Assembly: GCA_964571855.1 (NCBI GenBank)
Contig: CAZNDO010000011.1
Coordinates: 1 to 64,000 of the forward strand
Source of the DNA: CAYYFX01 sp964571855
GTDB lineage: Bacteria > ARS69
Length of the DNA stretch: 64,000 bases
Reading direction: 5' to 3'
The notes under the pieces were generated by a model. The model was not told the DNA's origin. It ran no database searches and saw only the letters and a program-made list of their open reading frames with translations. Shown here piece after piece: positions 16,531 through 25,072 of this stretch (its first letter is position 1; every line of letters begins with the position of its first letter). Both the position numbers and the translations under genes were made by a program.

Positions 16531-19500
16531 ATGTCCGATTCGGACGATCCCACCGGGAACGCCCCGGCCTCGAATCCCTTCGACGAGGCCCTGGCGTACC
16601 TCCTGGTCTTCTCGGACGCCCTGCTCGACCTCGTGCCCGACGCCGTCGTCGTGCTCGATGCCGGGCTGCGCGTGCGGAACGCGAACGCCGCGTTCGCGGA
16701 GCGGTTCGGCTACCCGGACCGCGAGGCGGCGCGTGGGGCGTCCCTGACCGACCATCCGCTGCTGTCCCGCACCCTGCCGGGCGTCTCCGGCCGCAGCCTG
16801 AGGGACGCGCTGGGCGATCTCTTCCAGGGGGACGCCGGCCGCCTGGACGTGGAGCGGCTCGAGGCCGCGGAGGGCTCCGGCGAGCCCCCGTGGGCCGTCC
16901 GCGCCGCGGCCTGGGACACCGAGCACGATTCCTTCCGGCGCATCCTGGCATGGTTCCGGCCCTTGCCGGAGCCGCCGCCGGAGCCGGAGCGGCCGTTCGA
17001 GCCGGAGCCCGAACCGGCACCACCGCCCGCTCCCGAGCCGCCCCCGGCAGCACCGCCCGCGCCGGAGCCGCGGCCCGACGCCCCGGGCGCTCCCGCGAAG
17101 CGCGACGAGGCGCTCGCTCGGCAGCTCCTGGAGCGGCTGGGGGCCGCCGCCTGCCTGACCGAACCGGACGGCCGCGTCCTCGCGGCCAACACCGGGTTCC
17201 GGACCCTCTTCGGCGACCCGCCGGCGGACGGGCTGCCGCGCGCCCTTGTTCAGGCCGGGGCGCCCGAGCTGCTCCGCCAGGCCGCGGACGCCGCGGAGCC
17301 GGTGCAGCGCCGCCTCTCGATCGATCCTGCCGGGGAGGGGGCCCTTCCCTTCGAAATCGAAGTGCAGCCGATGCTCCGAAACGACGATGAACGAGGAATC
17401 GGGGAGCTCCTGCTCCTCCTCCGCGAGGTGCCGCCGATGAACCCGTCGACTCCGACGTCCGCGTCCCCCTACGTGCCCGAGGCGGTGGACGCGATCCTCG
17501 CCGGCGACCAGCTCGCCCGCTGGCCGGCGCCGGCCACCGGGCGCGTGCTCGTCGTCGAGGCCGACTCGTGGACCCGCATGGCCGTCACGGACACGCTCCG
17601 CGATGCCGGTCTCCACGACTTCGCCGCGTGCGATTCCGGCCCGGCCGTGTGGGCGCGGCACGATCCGTCGTCCTTCGCGCTCGTGCTCGTCGGCGTGGAT
17701 GCCTCCGCGCGCGACGCCGCGGAGTTCTGCCGCCGCATGACGAACGACCATCCCGCGATCCCCGTCGTGGCCTTCACCGAGGGACCGCCCGAACGCGCGC
17801 GCGCGTGGGTGGCGGGGCTGCCGCTGGCCGGACTGGTCGCCGGCTCCGTGCGCGCCCCGGAGCTGTCGCGCGTGGCCGTGGGGCTCGTGCGCCGGGCCGG
17901 GGGCGCCGCGCCCGCGCCGCCGCCGCCCGCGCCGGCGCCCGACGTGCTCGGCGTGGACTCGCCCTCCGACCGGAGGCTGCCCGACGCGTCGCCGGCGTCC
18001 CCGGCTCCGTTCGAGGGAGCCGAGTCGGTGGAGGCGGGAGCCGCAGCGGCCGCCGCGATCTTCACGCCGTTCGAGCTTCCGGCCGCGCCCGCGATCGACG
18101 TTGCGGCCACGCCGCCGCCCGCGGCCCCGGCACCCGCCGCCGAGGCGCCGGCCGCCGCGGCGCCCGACGCCGGCGTCGGACCCGAGATCGTGGTGATCGG
18201 CGCGCAGGTCCTGGACCTCCCGGGCCTGCGCCGTCTCGCGCGCAGCTCAGGCATCCGCGTGCGCATGGTGTACGACCCGAACCCGAGCGCGGCCGGGCTC
18301 GTGCTCGCGCGCGAGCTCAAGCTGCCGTCCACGTCGGACTCGTCCAAGCTGCTCGAAGGGGACGCGCCGGATGCGGTGCTGGTGGGCGAGGGCGGCGGGG
18401 GCGACGTGCTGATGGCGCCGAAGCTCGCGAGCGTGCCGCAGATCCTCCGCGACGAGATCGATCTGTTCACCGCCGATCCGGCTTCGTTCCTCGAGGCGGC
18501 CAGGGCCGACATGGTTACGGCCCCGCCGGTCCACGAGGCGCTGCCGGCATACGATGCCGGGAGCGGAAGCACCGCGGCGAGCGCGCCGGAGCCGGTCGTT
18601 CCGGAGCCGCCCGCCGCGCCCGCGGCGCCGGCGCCGCCGACCGAGGACGTCAAGGCCGAGGCCGCAACGGAGCTGCCCGCCGCCGCCGTCGCGACGCCGG
18701 AGGACGCGCCGCCCGCCGCGGCCGCGCCCGCGCCGCTGCCGCCGGCCGAGCCGGTCGTCCCGAAGGCGCTCGTCATGCCCGCCCGCATCGAACGCGCGCG
18801 GCCCGAGGCGCCCGCCGCGCCCCGCTGGGCGGAGCCCGCGGAAGCGCCGCCCGCGCCCAGCGTCCTCGACCGCGACGTGAGCGCGCTCGCGGGCGCGTTC
18901 GACCTGCTGTTCGACTTCGAGCGGCTCTGCGCCAGCATCCTCGAGTCCGCGATGGAGTCCGTGCACGGCGCGTCCGGGAGCCTGATGCTCATCGACGAGT
19001 CGGGGCAGTACCTGCGGATCGTCACCGCGTACGGCCTGTCCGACCTCGTCGTCCAGGACACGCGCCAGCGCGTGGGCCAGGGCATCTCCGGGCGCGTGGC
19101 GGAGGAGGGCGAGCCGCTCCTGCTCGTCGGCACGATCGGCGACGAGCGATTCCCGGTGCGCGGCGAGCGTCCCGAGATCCCGTCCGCCGTGTGCGTGCCC
19201 GTGATCGCCGAGGGTCGCGTGCTCGGCGTGATGAACGTGAACTCCGATCCGCACTCCGATCCCTTCGACCAGCCGGAACTCCGGCGGCTCGCCGACCTCG
19301 GCCGTCGCGTGGGGCCGGCGCTCGATCGCGCGTGGCAGCTCCGCGTCGTGCGCGGACGGTCCTTCGAGATGTCCGTGCGCGCCGCGATCGAGTCCATCGC
19401 GGCGTCCGGCGGCGACCTGCTCACGAGGCTCCGTCAGGTGGCCGGCCGCGTGGTCGAGCTGTTGCGCGTGGACACGTGCGCGATCTGGGTGCACGACCCG

Positions 19501-20385
19501 CGCAACTCCGTGCTCGCGCTGCGCGCGCTGGCGGGAACGCAGGTGAGCGGCTGGGAGTCCGTGACCGTGCCGGTGGGCAGCGGCCTGCCCGGCTGGGTCG
19601 CGCGCAACCGGCAGCCGCTCGTGCTGCGCAACGTGCCGGAGGATCCCACCGACGCGGATGCGGCACGCGTGACCCACGTCCTCGCACCGCTGCGGCATCA
19701 CACCGACCTCGTCGGCGTGCTGGCGATCGAGTCCGCGTCCGGGACGCTCGTGGACGACAAGAAACTGGATCTCCTGCGCACGATCGCGGCCGTGCTGGGC
19801 GAGCAGATCAGCGCGTCGCAGGCCCAGGCCAGCTCCGAGCGCATGGTGACCATGCTGTCGGCGCTGGCGGAGCTGGGCGTGGCGTTCTCCGCGGCGCGGG
19901 AGCGCTCGAGCCTCGGTCGCCTGGTGGCGTTCACCGCGGCCACCGTGCTGGAGTCCGACGTGGCCATCGTGCGGCTCGCGCGCGAGCAGGCGGCGCCGGG
20001 CGCGCACGGCGAGGACCTGCTGGAGCGCATGGCGGCGCACGGCGCGTCGCCGGGCGAGGGGGATCCGCTCACGGAGCTGGAGGATCGGGTGGTGCACGAG
20101 GTGGTCGCGCGGCTCGCGCCCGTGACGCAGGCGGACCTGCCGCAGCGCGCGGCGGAGTCGCTGCTCGCGCGCTCGAACGTGGCGTCGCTGCTCGCCGTCC
20201 CGATGACGATGGACGACGAACTGCTCGGCGTGATCACCGTGTTCCGCGTGGCGGATGCGCGCGGGCAGGACGTGACCTTCGGGGACCAGGATCACGAGAT
20301 CGCGTCGCGCCTCGGGGACTACGCGGCCGGGGCGGCGCACCGGTTCTCGCCGTCGTCGCGGCGGGACGAGGAGGACGAGGCGTGA
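16531..20385 (+). CDS. Large PAS / pseudo-receiver / triple-GAF sensory protein
   Basis: 1284 residues from ATG 16531; a TTG 51 bp upstream is possible but lacks a better ribosome site. Order as read: PAS-like segment about 23-77 (LVPDAVVVLDAGLRVRNANA); Pro-rich linker; second PAS-like segment about 190-243; receiver-like fold about 335-456; Ala/Pro linker; a Rossmann-like segment about 550-630; long Ala/Pro linker; then three GAF-like domains near 780-933, 960-1090 and 1107-1270. In the receiver-like fold the phospho-acceptor Asp position is Gly (FALVLVGVD) and the conserved Lys is not evident, so it is probably a pseudo-receiver. No kinase, cyclase, phosphatase or DNA-binding output domain and no membrane segment is visible. 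The gene overlaps by 4 bp a small H-box protein, a likely partner. Confidence 0.75.
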   Translation: MSDSDDPTGNAPASNPFDEALAYLLVFSDALLDLVPDAVVVLDAGLRVRNANAAFAERFGYPDREAARGASLTDHPLLSRTLPGVSGRSLRDALGDLFQGDAGRLDVERLEAAEGSGEPPWAVRAAAWDTEHDSFRRILAWFRPLPEPPPEPERPFEPEPEPAPPPAPEPPPAAPPAPEPRPDAPGAPAKRDEALARQLLERLGAAACLTEPDGRVLAANTGFRTLFGDPPADGLPRALVQAGAPELLRQAADAAEPVQRRLSIDPAGEGALPFEIEVQPMLRNDDERGIGELLLLLREVPPMNPSTPTSASPYVPEAVDAILAGDQLARWPAPATGRVLVVEADSWTRMAVTDTLRDAGLHDFAACDSGPAVWARHDPSSFALVLVGVDASARDAAEFCRRMTNDHPAIPVVAFTEGPPERARAWVAGLPLAGLVAGSVRAPELSRVAVGLVRRAGGAAPAPPPPAPAPDVLGVDSPSDRRLPDASPASPAPFEGAESVEAGAAAAAAIFTPFELPAAPAIDVAATPPPAAPAPAAEAPAAAAPDAGVGPEIVVIGAQVLDLPGLRRLARSSGIRVRMVYDPNPSAAGLVLARELKLPSTSDSSKLLEGDAPDAVLVGEGGGGDVLMAPKLASVPQILRDEIDLFTADPASFLEAARADMVTAPPVHEALPAYDAGSGSTAASAPEPVVPEPPAAPAAPAPPTEDVKAEAATELPAAAVATPEDAPPAAAAPAPLPPAEPVVPKALVMPARIERARPEAPAAPRWAEPAEAPPAPSVLDRDVSALAGAFDLLFDFERLCASILESAMESVHGASGSLMLIDESGQYLRIVTAYGLSDLVVQDTRQRVGQGISGRVAEEGEPLLLVGTIGDERFPVRGERPEIPSAVCVPVIAEGRVLGVMNVNSDPHSDPFDQPELRRLADLGRRVGPALDRAWQLRVVRGRSFEMSVRAAIESIAASGGDLLTRLRQVAGRVVELLRVDTCAIWVHDPRNSVLALRALAGTQVSGWESVTVPVGSGLPGWVARNRQPLVLRNVPEDPTDADAARVTHVLAPLRHHTDLVGVLAIESASGTLVDDKKLDLLRTIAAVLGEQISASQAQASSERMVTMLSALAELGVAFSAARERSSLGRLVAFTAATVLESDVAIVRLAREQAAPGAHGEDLLERMAAHGASPGEGDPLTELEDRVVHEVVARLAPVTQADLPQRAAESLLARSNVASLLAVPMTMDDELLGVITVFRVADARGQDVTFGDQDHEIASRLGDYAAGAAHRFSPSSRRDEEDEA

Positions 20386-20651
20386 GCCATCCGTCCCCGG
20401 AGGCCACCCCGCGGCCCGATGCCGGCGGCGGGACGGACCGCGCCGCGCGCCTCGGCGAGGAGGCCCGCCGCATCGGACACGACCTGAACAACTGCCTCGG
20501 GGTCCTGGTGGGCCGCGCCGAGCTGGCGCGGCTGCACCTGGATCGCGGCAACCTCGACGGCGCCCGCAAGGGCCTGGACGTCATCCTCGCGCACACGGAG
20601 CGCATCAAGGCCCTCGCCGACGAGCTCCGAGGTCTCCGGCACAAGGACTGA
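20382..20651 (+). CDS. Stand-alone histidine-kinase H-box (DHp-like) protein
   Basis: 89 residues from a GTG overlapping the preceding stop (GTGA). The disordered N-terminus is followed by ARRIGHDLNNCLGVLVGRAE, which matches the H-box of HATPase-coupled DHp domains of the HDxNN class with a candidate phosphorylated His. A second helix (LDVILAHTERIKALADELRGL) matches the other half of the four-helix bundle. The ATPase domain is entirely absent and the gene ends normally, followed by the gap promoter. It could be a phosphotransfer or dimerisation module working with the upstream PAS/GAF protein, or a remnant of a truncated kinase. Its retained coupling argues for a functional protein. Confidence 0.7.
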   Translation: MSHPSPEATPRPDAGGGTDRAARLGEEARRIGHDLNNCLGVLVGRAELARLHLDRGNLDGARKGLDVILAHTERIKALADELRGLRHKD

Positions 20652-20687
20652 CCCGCCGCCCCGCGGCGCGGCGCGCGCCCGCCCGCC

Positions 20688-20716
20688 TTGACCGGTCCCG
20701 GCCCCCCGGGTACCCT
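20688..20716 (+). promoter_or_regulatory. Candidate promoter for gap-pgk-tpiA-secG
   Basis: TTGACC at 20688-20693, 17-bp spacer, TACCCT at 20711-20716, giving a leader of about 40 nt before the gap ATG. The same TAYCCT type of -10 occurs before several other genes in this window. Confidence 0.5.
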
Positions 20717-20765
20717 CGTCCGGCTTTCCTCGACACTTCCGGGGCAGCCGCCAGGGGGGGTTCGC

Positions 20766-21776
20766 ATGGCCACGAGAATCGGGATCAACGGCTTCGGTCG
20801 CATCGGTCGGCTCGTCTACCGCGCGCTCGCGGGGCGCCCGGGAATGGAAGTCGTGGGCGTCAACGACCTCACGGACGCCGCCACGCTGGCTCACCTCCTG
20901 AAGTACGACTCGGTGCACCGTCGCTTCGGCCGCGACATCCACGCCACGGATCACGGGATCCGGGTGGACGGGAAGGACGTGCGCGTCTTCTCCGAGAAGG
21001 ACCCGGCGAACATCCCGTGGAAGTCGGTCGGGGCCGAGCTGGTCGTGGAGTCCACCGGCATCTTCACGAAGCGCGCGGACGCCGCGAAGCACCTGGCGAA
21101 CGGCGCGCGCAAGGTCATCATCTCGGCGCCGTCGAAGGACGCCGACGTCACGGTGGTGATCGGCGTGAACTCCGACGCGTACGAGCCGGACAAGCACCAC
21201 GTGATCTCCACCGCCAGCTGCACCACGAACTGCCTCGCGCCGGTGGCGAAGGTGCTGCACGAGAAGTTCGGGATCCAGAAGGGCCTGATGACCACGATCC
21301 ACGCGTACACGAACGACCAGCGCATCCTGGACCTGCCGCACAAGGACCTGCGGCGCGCGCGGTCGGCGGCGCTGAGCATCATCCCCACCACCACGGGCGC
21401 GGCGAAGGCCGTGGCCCTGGCCCTGCCGGAGCTGGCGGGCAAGCTCACCGGCGTGTCCATGCGCGTGCCCGTGCCGGACGGCTCCATGGTGGACCTCACC
21501 GCGGTGCTGTCGCGGAACACCACGGCGGAGGAGATCAACGCCGCCATGAAGGCCGCGGCCCAGGGCCCGCTCAAGGGCATCCTGGCGTACACCGAGGACC
21601 CCATCGTCTCCGCCGACATCATCGGGGACCCGCACAGCTCCATCTTCGACGCGCAGTCCACGATGGTCCTGGACGGGAACCTGGCGAAGGTCGTGTCGTG
21701 GTACGACAACGAGTGGGGCTACTCCTGCCGGCTCGCCGACATGGTCGTCGAGGTCTCGCGGCAGCCGGTCGCCTGA
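20766..21776 (+). CDS. gap: Glyceraldehyde-3-phosphate dehydrogenase (type I)
   Basis: 336 residues from an ATG after an AGGGGGGG ribosome site. The NAD-binding motif GINGFGRIGRLVYRA opens the protein, and the catalytic Cys lies in STASCTTNC (about residue 151). Ordinary length and complete. It oxidises glyceraldehyde 3-phosphate to 1,3-bisphosphoglycerate, the substrate of the pgk product encoded 1 bp downstream. Confidence 0.97.
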   Translation: MATRIGINGFGRIGRLVYRALAGRPGMEVVGVNDLTDAATLAHLLKYDSVHRRFGRDIHATDHGIRVDGKDVRVFSEKDPANIPWKSVGAELVVESTGIFTKRADAAKHLANGARKVIISAPSKDADVTVVIGVNSDAYEPDKHHVISTASCTTNCLAPVAKVLHEKFGIQKGLMTTIHAYTNDQRILDLPHKDLRRARSAALSIIPTTTGAAKAVALALPELAGKLTGVSMRVPVPDGSMVDLTAVLSRNTTAEEINAAMKAAAQGPLKGILAYTEDPIVSADIIGDPHSSIFDAQSTMVLDGNLAKVVSWYDNEWGYSCRLADMVVEVSRQPVA

Positions 21777-21777
21777 C

Positions 21778-22992
21778 GTGGCCGCCACCACCGGGGGCAA
21801 GCTCTCGGTCGCGTCCCTGGACGTGCGCGGCAAGCGCGTCCTCGTGCGCTGCGACCTGAACGTGCCGCTCGCGGACGGCGCGGTGTCCGACGACACGCGC
21901 ATCCGGGAGAGCCTGCCCACCCTCCGCTGGCTGCGCGAGCACGGCGCGCGGGTCATCCTCATGTCACACCTCGGTCGCCCGAAGGGGAAGCCGAAGCCGG
22001 AGTACTCGCTGGCGCCGGTGGCCGCCGCGCTGGGGAAGTCCCTCGGGGTGCCGGTCGGCATGGCGCCGGACTGCATCGGGCCGGACGTGGAGCGGCTGGC
22101 GCAGCGCATGCAGGACGGCGACGTGCTGCTGCTGGAGAACCTGCGCTTCCACCCGCAGGAGGAGGCGAACGACGCGGAGTTCGCGAAGTCCCTCGCGCGG
22201 CTGGCGGACCTGTATGTGAACGACGCGTTCGGCAGCGCCCACCGCGCGCACGCGTCCACCGCGGGCGTCACGGCGTTCGTGCCGAAGGCCGCGGCGGGCT
22301 TCCTGATGGAGAAGGAGCTGCGCTTCCTCGGCGCGGCCACCGCGAACGCGGCGCGCCCCTACGTGGCCGTCATGGGCGGCGCGAAGATCTCCGGCAAGAT
22401 CGACGTGATGGAGCACCTCTTCGACAAGGTGGACGCCATCCTGGTCGGCGGCGCCATGGCGAACACGTTCTTCAAGGCCCGCGGCTGGGAGACCGGCACG
22501 AGCCTCGTGGAGGACGACCGGCTGGACGTGGCTCGCGGGCTGCTGGACCGCGCGGGCAAGGCGGGCGTGCGGCTCGTCCTGCCCACGGACTGCGTGGTGG
22601 CCGAGGAGATCGCCGAGGGCGCGAAGCATTCCGTGGTGCAGGCGGACGCCATGCCGAAGGGCCTGAAGATGCTCGACATCGGCCCGGCCACGGTGGAGGC
22701 GTTCCGCAAGGAGATCCTCGGCGCGAGGACGGTGCTGTGGAACGGCCCGATGGGCGTGTTCGAGACGGAGCCGTTCGACGCCGGCACGGTGGGGATCGCG
22801 AAGGCGCTGGCGGACGCCACCGCGAAGGGCTGCGTGACCATCGTGGGCGGCGGGGACTCCGCGGCCGCGGTCGCGAAGGCGGGCCTCGCGGACCGGGTCA
22901 CCCACGTGTCCACGGGCGGCGGCGCGTCCCTGGAGTTCCTGGAAGGGAAGGAGCTGCCCGGGGTGGGCGCGCTCACGGAGGCGGCGGGATGA
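21778..22992 (+). CDS. pgk: Phosphoglycerate kinase
   Basis: 404 residues from GTG 21778, one base after the gap stop. Signatures include VLVRCDLNVPL (substrate binding), ILMSHLGRPKG and, in the C-terminal nucleotide domain, LWNGPMGVFE and VGGGDSAAAV. It makes ATP from 1,3-bisphosphoglycerate. The stop overlaps the tpiA ATG by 4 bp. Confidence 0.97.
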   Translation: MAATTGGKLSVASLDVRGKRVLVRCDLNVPLADGAVSDDTRIRESLPTLRWLREHGARVILMSHLGRPKGKPKPEYSLAPVAAALGKSLGVPVGMAPDCIGPDVERLAQRMQDGDVLLLENLRFHPQEEANDAEFAKSLARLADLYVNDAFGSAHRAHASTAGVTAFVPKAAAGFLMEKELRFLGAATANAARPYVAVMGGAKISGKIDVMEHLFDKVDAILVGGAMANTFFKARGWETGTSLVEDDRLDVARGLLDRAGKAGVRLVLPTDCVVAEEIAEGAKHSVVQADAMPKGLKMLDIGPATVEAFRKEILGARTVLWNGPMGVFETEPFDAGTVGIAKALADATAKGCVTIVGGGDSAAAVAKAGLADRVTHVSTGGGASLEFLEGKELPGVGALTEAAG

Positions 22993-23744
22993 GGCGACCC
23001 TTCGTCTGCGGGAACTGGAAGATGTACCGCACGCCCACGGAGGCGCGGGCGCTCGCCCGGGACGTGGCGAACGGCCTGCGCGGGGCGGACGGGCGCACGG
23101 ACGTGGCGGTGTGCCCGGCGTTCCCGGCCATTCCGGCCGTGGCGGAGACCCTGAAGGGCACGCCGGTGGCCTGGGGCGCCCAGAACTGCGCCGGGGCGCG
23201 GGAGGGGGCGTTCACCGGCGAGGTGTCCACCCCGATGCTGGTTGACCTGGGGTGCCGTTTCGTTATAGTGGGCCATTCGGAGCGTCGCGGGATTTTCGGG
23301 GAGACGGATCGGACCGTCCGCGAGAAGCTTGAGTCCGTCCTGACGGCCGGGCTCACGCCTGTCGTGTGCGTCGGGGAGACCCTGGCGGAGCGCGAGGCGG
23401 CCCGGACCGAGGAGGTCGTCGAGCGGCAGGTCCGCTCGGCCTTCCAGGACATCCCCGGCCCCGAGGTCGCGCGGTCGGTCGTCGCGTACGAGCCCGTCTG
23501 GGCCATCGGCACGGGGAGGAACGCCACCCCCGAGATGGCGGAAGCGGTCCACCGGCGCATCCGCGTGATCCTCTCCTCCCTGGCGGGGGAGCCCGTGGCG
23601 GTCGCCACGCGGATCCTCTACGGCGGGAGCGTGAAACCGGACAACGCCCGGGAGATCTTCGCCCAGCCGAACGTGGACGGCGGTCTCATCGGGGGAGCCT
23701 CGCTGGAAGCGAAGAGCTTCCTGGCCATCGTGGGAGCGGCATGA
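22989..23744 (+). CDS. tpiA: Triosephosphate isomerase
   Basis: 251 residues. GNWKMY near the N-terminus contains the catalytic Lys. His is in VGHSERR (near 95), Glu in AYEPVWAIGTG (near 167), and the phosphate loop LYGGSVKPDN is present. It interconverts dihydroxyacetone phosphate and glyceraldehyde 3-phosphate. It overlaps pgk and secG by 4 bp each (ATGA). Confidence 0.97.
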   Translation: MRRPFVCGNWKMYRTPTEARALARDVANGLRGADGRTDVAVCPAFPAIPAVAETLKGTPVAWGAQNCAGAREGAFTGEVSTPMLVDLGCRFVIVGHSERRGIFGETDRTVREKLESVLTAGLTPVVCVGETLAEREAARTEEVVERQVRSAFQDIPGPEVARSVVAYEPVWAIGTGRNATPEMAEAVHRRIRVILSSLAGEPVAVATRILYGGSVKPDNAREIFAQPNVDGGLIGGASLEAKSFLAIVGAA

Positions 23745-24238
23745 TCTACGGAATCGTCCTCGGACTGCACGTGGTGATCTGCGTGATCCTCGTGCTCATC
23801 GTGCTGTTGCAGTCCTCGAAGGGAACGGGCCTCGCCGGCGGCGCCTTCGGCGGCGGCGCGGAGTCCACCGTGTTCGGCGGGCGCAGCGCGGCCACCGTGC
23901 TCTCGAAGGCCACCACCATCTTCGGCGCGGCGTTCATGGTCACGTCGCTCTCGCTCACGCTGCTCGGCTCCGTCCGCGGCAGCGGCAGTCCCCGCAGCAT
24001 CATCGCGGACGAGGCCGCGCGGCAGGCGCCGCTGGGCGCGCCGTCCGCCACGGCGCCTCCCGGCGCGGAGAGCGCGTCGCCCGGAACCGCGTTGCCCGGC
24101 ACCGCACTCCCCGGGACCGCATCGGGAGCGCTGCCCGTCGCGCCGCCGGCGGGGGATGCCGGGGCTGCGCCGGCTCCGGCACCCGCGGAAGGCTCGCCGT
24201 CCGCGCCGCCGGCCGGGGAGGGCACCCAGACACCGTAA
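23741..24238 (+). CDS. secG: Preprotein translocase subunit SecG
   Basis: 165 residues. Two transmembrane helices (about 3-22 and 53-75) flank the conserved cytoplasmic loop LLQSSKGTGLAGGAFGGG. This is the small auxiliary subunit of the SecYEG channel. The C-terminal ~85 residues are Ala/Pro/Gly-rich with repeats such as PGTALPGTALPGTA, probably disordered. They are longer than in E. coli (110 residues) but common in high-GC bacteria. tRNA-Leu begins one base after the stop, so the tRNA is likely co-transcribed. Confidence 0.94.
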   Translation: MIYGIVLGLHVVICVILVLIVLLQSSKGTGLAGGAFGGGAESTVFGGRSAATVLSKATTIFGAAFMVTSLSLTLLGSVRGSGSPRSIIADEAARQAPLGAPSATAPPGAESASPGTALPGTALPGTASGALPVAPPAGDAGAAPAPAPAEGSPSAPPAGEGTQTP

Positions 24239-24239
24239 G

Positions 24240-24324
24240 GCCCGGGTGGTGAAATTGGTAAACACGCACGGTTGAGGGCCGTGTGGGGCAACCCTTGCGG
24301 GTTCGAGTCCCGCCTCGGGCACCA
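24240..24324 (+). tRNA. tRNA-Leu (anticodon GAG)
   Basis: A complete class II cloverleaf. Acceptor 24240-24246 pairs with 24314-24320. The anticodon stem CACGG/CCGTG encloses loop TTGAGGG with anticodon GAG at 24274-24276. A long variable arm (GGG-CAA-CCC) marks it as Leu, and the T-arm is GCGGG-TTCGAGT-CCCGC. CCA is encoded at 24322-24324. It reads CUC and CUU codons. Confidence 0.96.
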
Positions 24325-24328
24325 GTCG

Positions 24329-24364
24329 GCAGGCCCCGGAAGTCCTTGGGACTCCGGGGCCTGC
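24329..24364 (+). terminator. Terminator hairpin after tRNA-Leu
   Basis: An 11-bp perfect outer stem (24329-24339 with 24354-24364) continues inward through AGTCC/GGACT with one bulge. It starts 5 bases after the tRNA CCA end and is followed by a moderately T-containing stretch. It probably ends the gap-pgk-tpiA-secG-tRNA transcript. Confidence 0.7.
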
Positions 24365-24384
24365 GGCGTCTTGGCGGGCTCCTC

Positions 24385-24427
24385 TTGACGAGGGTCAGAA
24401 ATGACCCTAGTCTGTGACCAGGGTCAC
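24385..24427 (+). promoter_or_regulatory. Toxin-antitoxin promoter with two palindromic operators
   Basis: TTGACG (24385-24390), 17-bp spacer, TAGTCT (24408-24413). The spacer is filled by a perfect palindrome: AGGGTCA at 24391-24397, 4 nt, TGACCCT at 24402-24408. A second palindrome, GTGACC-AG-GGTCAC, covers 24414-24427 just after the -10. Both share GGTCA/TGACC half-sites and are well placed for binding by the antitoxin encoded downstream. Confidence 0.7.
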
Positions 24428-24437
24428 GGAGGCGCCA

Positions 24438-24668
24438 ATGGAGCCCACGGTCTCGAAGTCCCGCTTCAAGGCGCGAGCGCTGGAGTACTTCCGCCGGGTC
24501 GAACAGTCCGGCGAGGCGCTCGTGATCACGGATCACGGCAAGCCGGTGTTGCGCCTGGTCCCCTATCAGGGGGATCCGGACGCGGCGCTGCGCCAGCTCC
24601 GGGGCTCCGTCCTCTCGTACGAGAGGCCGGAGGATCCCGTCGCGATCGAGGACTGGGAGTCCCGGTGA
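24438..24668 (+). CDS. Phd/YefM-family antitoxin
   Basis: 76 residues from ATG 24438, preceded by GGAGG with 5-nt spacing; an upstream in-frame GTG (24414) lies inside the operator and is unlikely. SKSRFKARALEYFRRVEQSG and VITDHGKPVLRLVPY match the N-terminal DNA-binding domain of Phd/YefM antitoxins. The C-terminus (about 50-76) should bind and neutralise the toxin. Its stop overlaps the toxin GTG by 4 bp. Autorepression through the two upstream palindromes is expected. Confidence 0.88.
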   Translation: MEPTVSKSRFKARALEYFRRVEQSGEALVITDHGKPVLRLVPYQGDPDAALRQLRGSVLSYERPEDPVAIEDWESR

Positions 24669-25060
24669 TCCTGCTGGATACGCACGCGTGGCTGTGGTGG
24701 AGCTCGGCGGACGCGTCGCTCTCGCCGGCCGCGTGGCGCGCCATCGACGAGGCGCGCGGAAGGTCCGCCATCCACGTCTCGTCCATCAGCGCCTGGGAGG
24801 TTGCGCAGCTCGTGGCCCGCGGCCGCTTGCGGCTGAGCATGGATGCGGCGGACTGGATCTCCAAGGCCGAGGAGCTGCCCTACGTGCGTTTCGTCCCGGT
24901 GGACAACCGCATCGCCGTTCGCGCCACGCAACTGCCGCCGGGCGTGGGGGCGGACCCCGCGGACCGCATGATCGTGGCGACCGCCGACGTCCTCGGGCTC
25001 ACGCTCGTCACCCGGGACCGCCGTCTCCGGGCGTCCGACTCCGTCGCGACGATCTGGTGA
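24665..25060 (+). CDS. vapC: PIN-domain toxin (VapC-like ribonuclease)
   Basis: 131 residues from a GTG overlapping the antitoxin stop. PIN acidic residues are visible: Asp in ILLDTHAWLWW (residue 5), Glu in ISAWEVAQL, Asp in GADPADRMIVATA and Asp in LVTRDRRLR. The LLDTHAWLW start is typical of VapC partners of Phd-type antitoxins. It is expected to cleave RNA, often tRNA, when unneutralised. It converges with the aminotransferase gene 12 bp downstream. Confidence 0.88.
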   Translation: MILLDTHAWLWWSSADASLSPAAWRAIDEARGRSAIHVSSISAWEVAQLVARGRLRLSMDAADWISKAEELPYVRFVPVDNRIAVRATQLPPGVGADPADRMIVATADVLGLTLVTRDRRLRASDSVATIW

Positions 25061-25072
25061 TCGGTCCCGCCG

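Noticed and set aside
14332..17751. Long minus-strand open frame opposite rnc and the PAS/GAF gene
   Set aside because: It mirrors the Arg/Glu- and Pro/Ala-rich coding of the plus strand, has no family match and no ribosome site.
24414..24437. GTG 24414 as antitoxin start
   Set aside because: It lies within the second operator palindrome directly after the -10 and has no ribosome site; ATG 24438 has GGAGG at good spacing.
24240..25060. Integrative element inserted at tRNA-Leu
   Set aside because: A toxin-antitoxin pair follows the tRNA, but there is no integrase and no second copy of the tRNA 3' end downstream.
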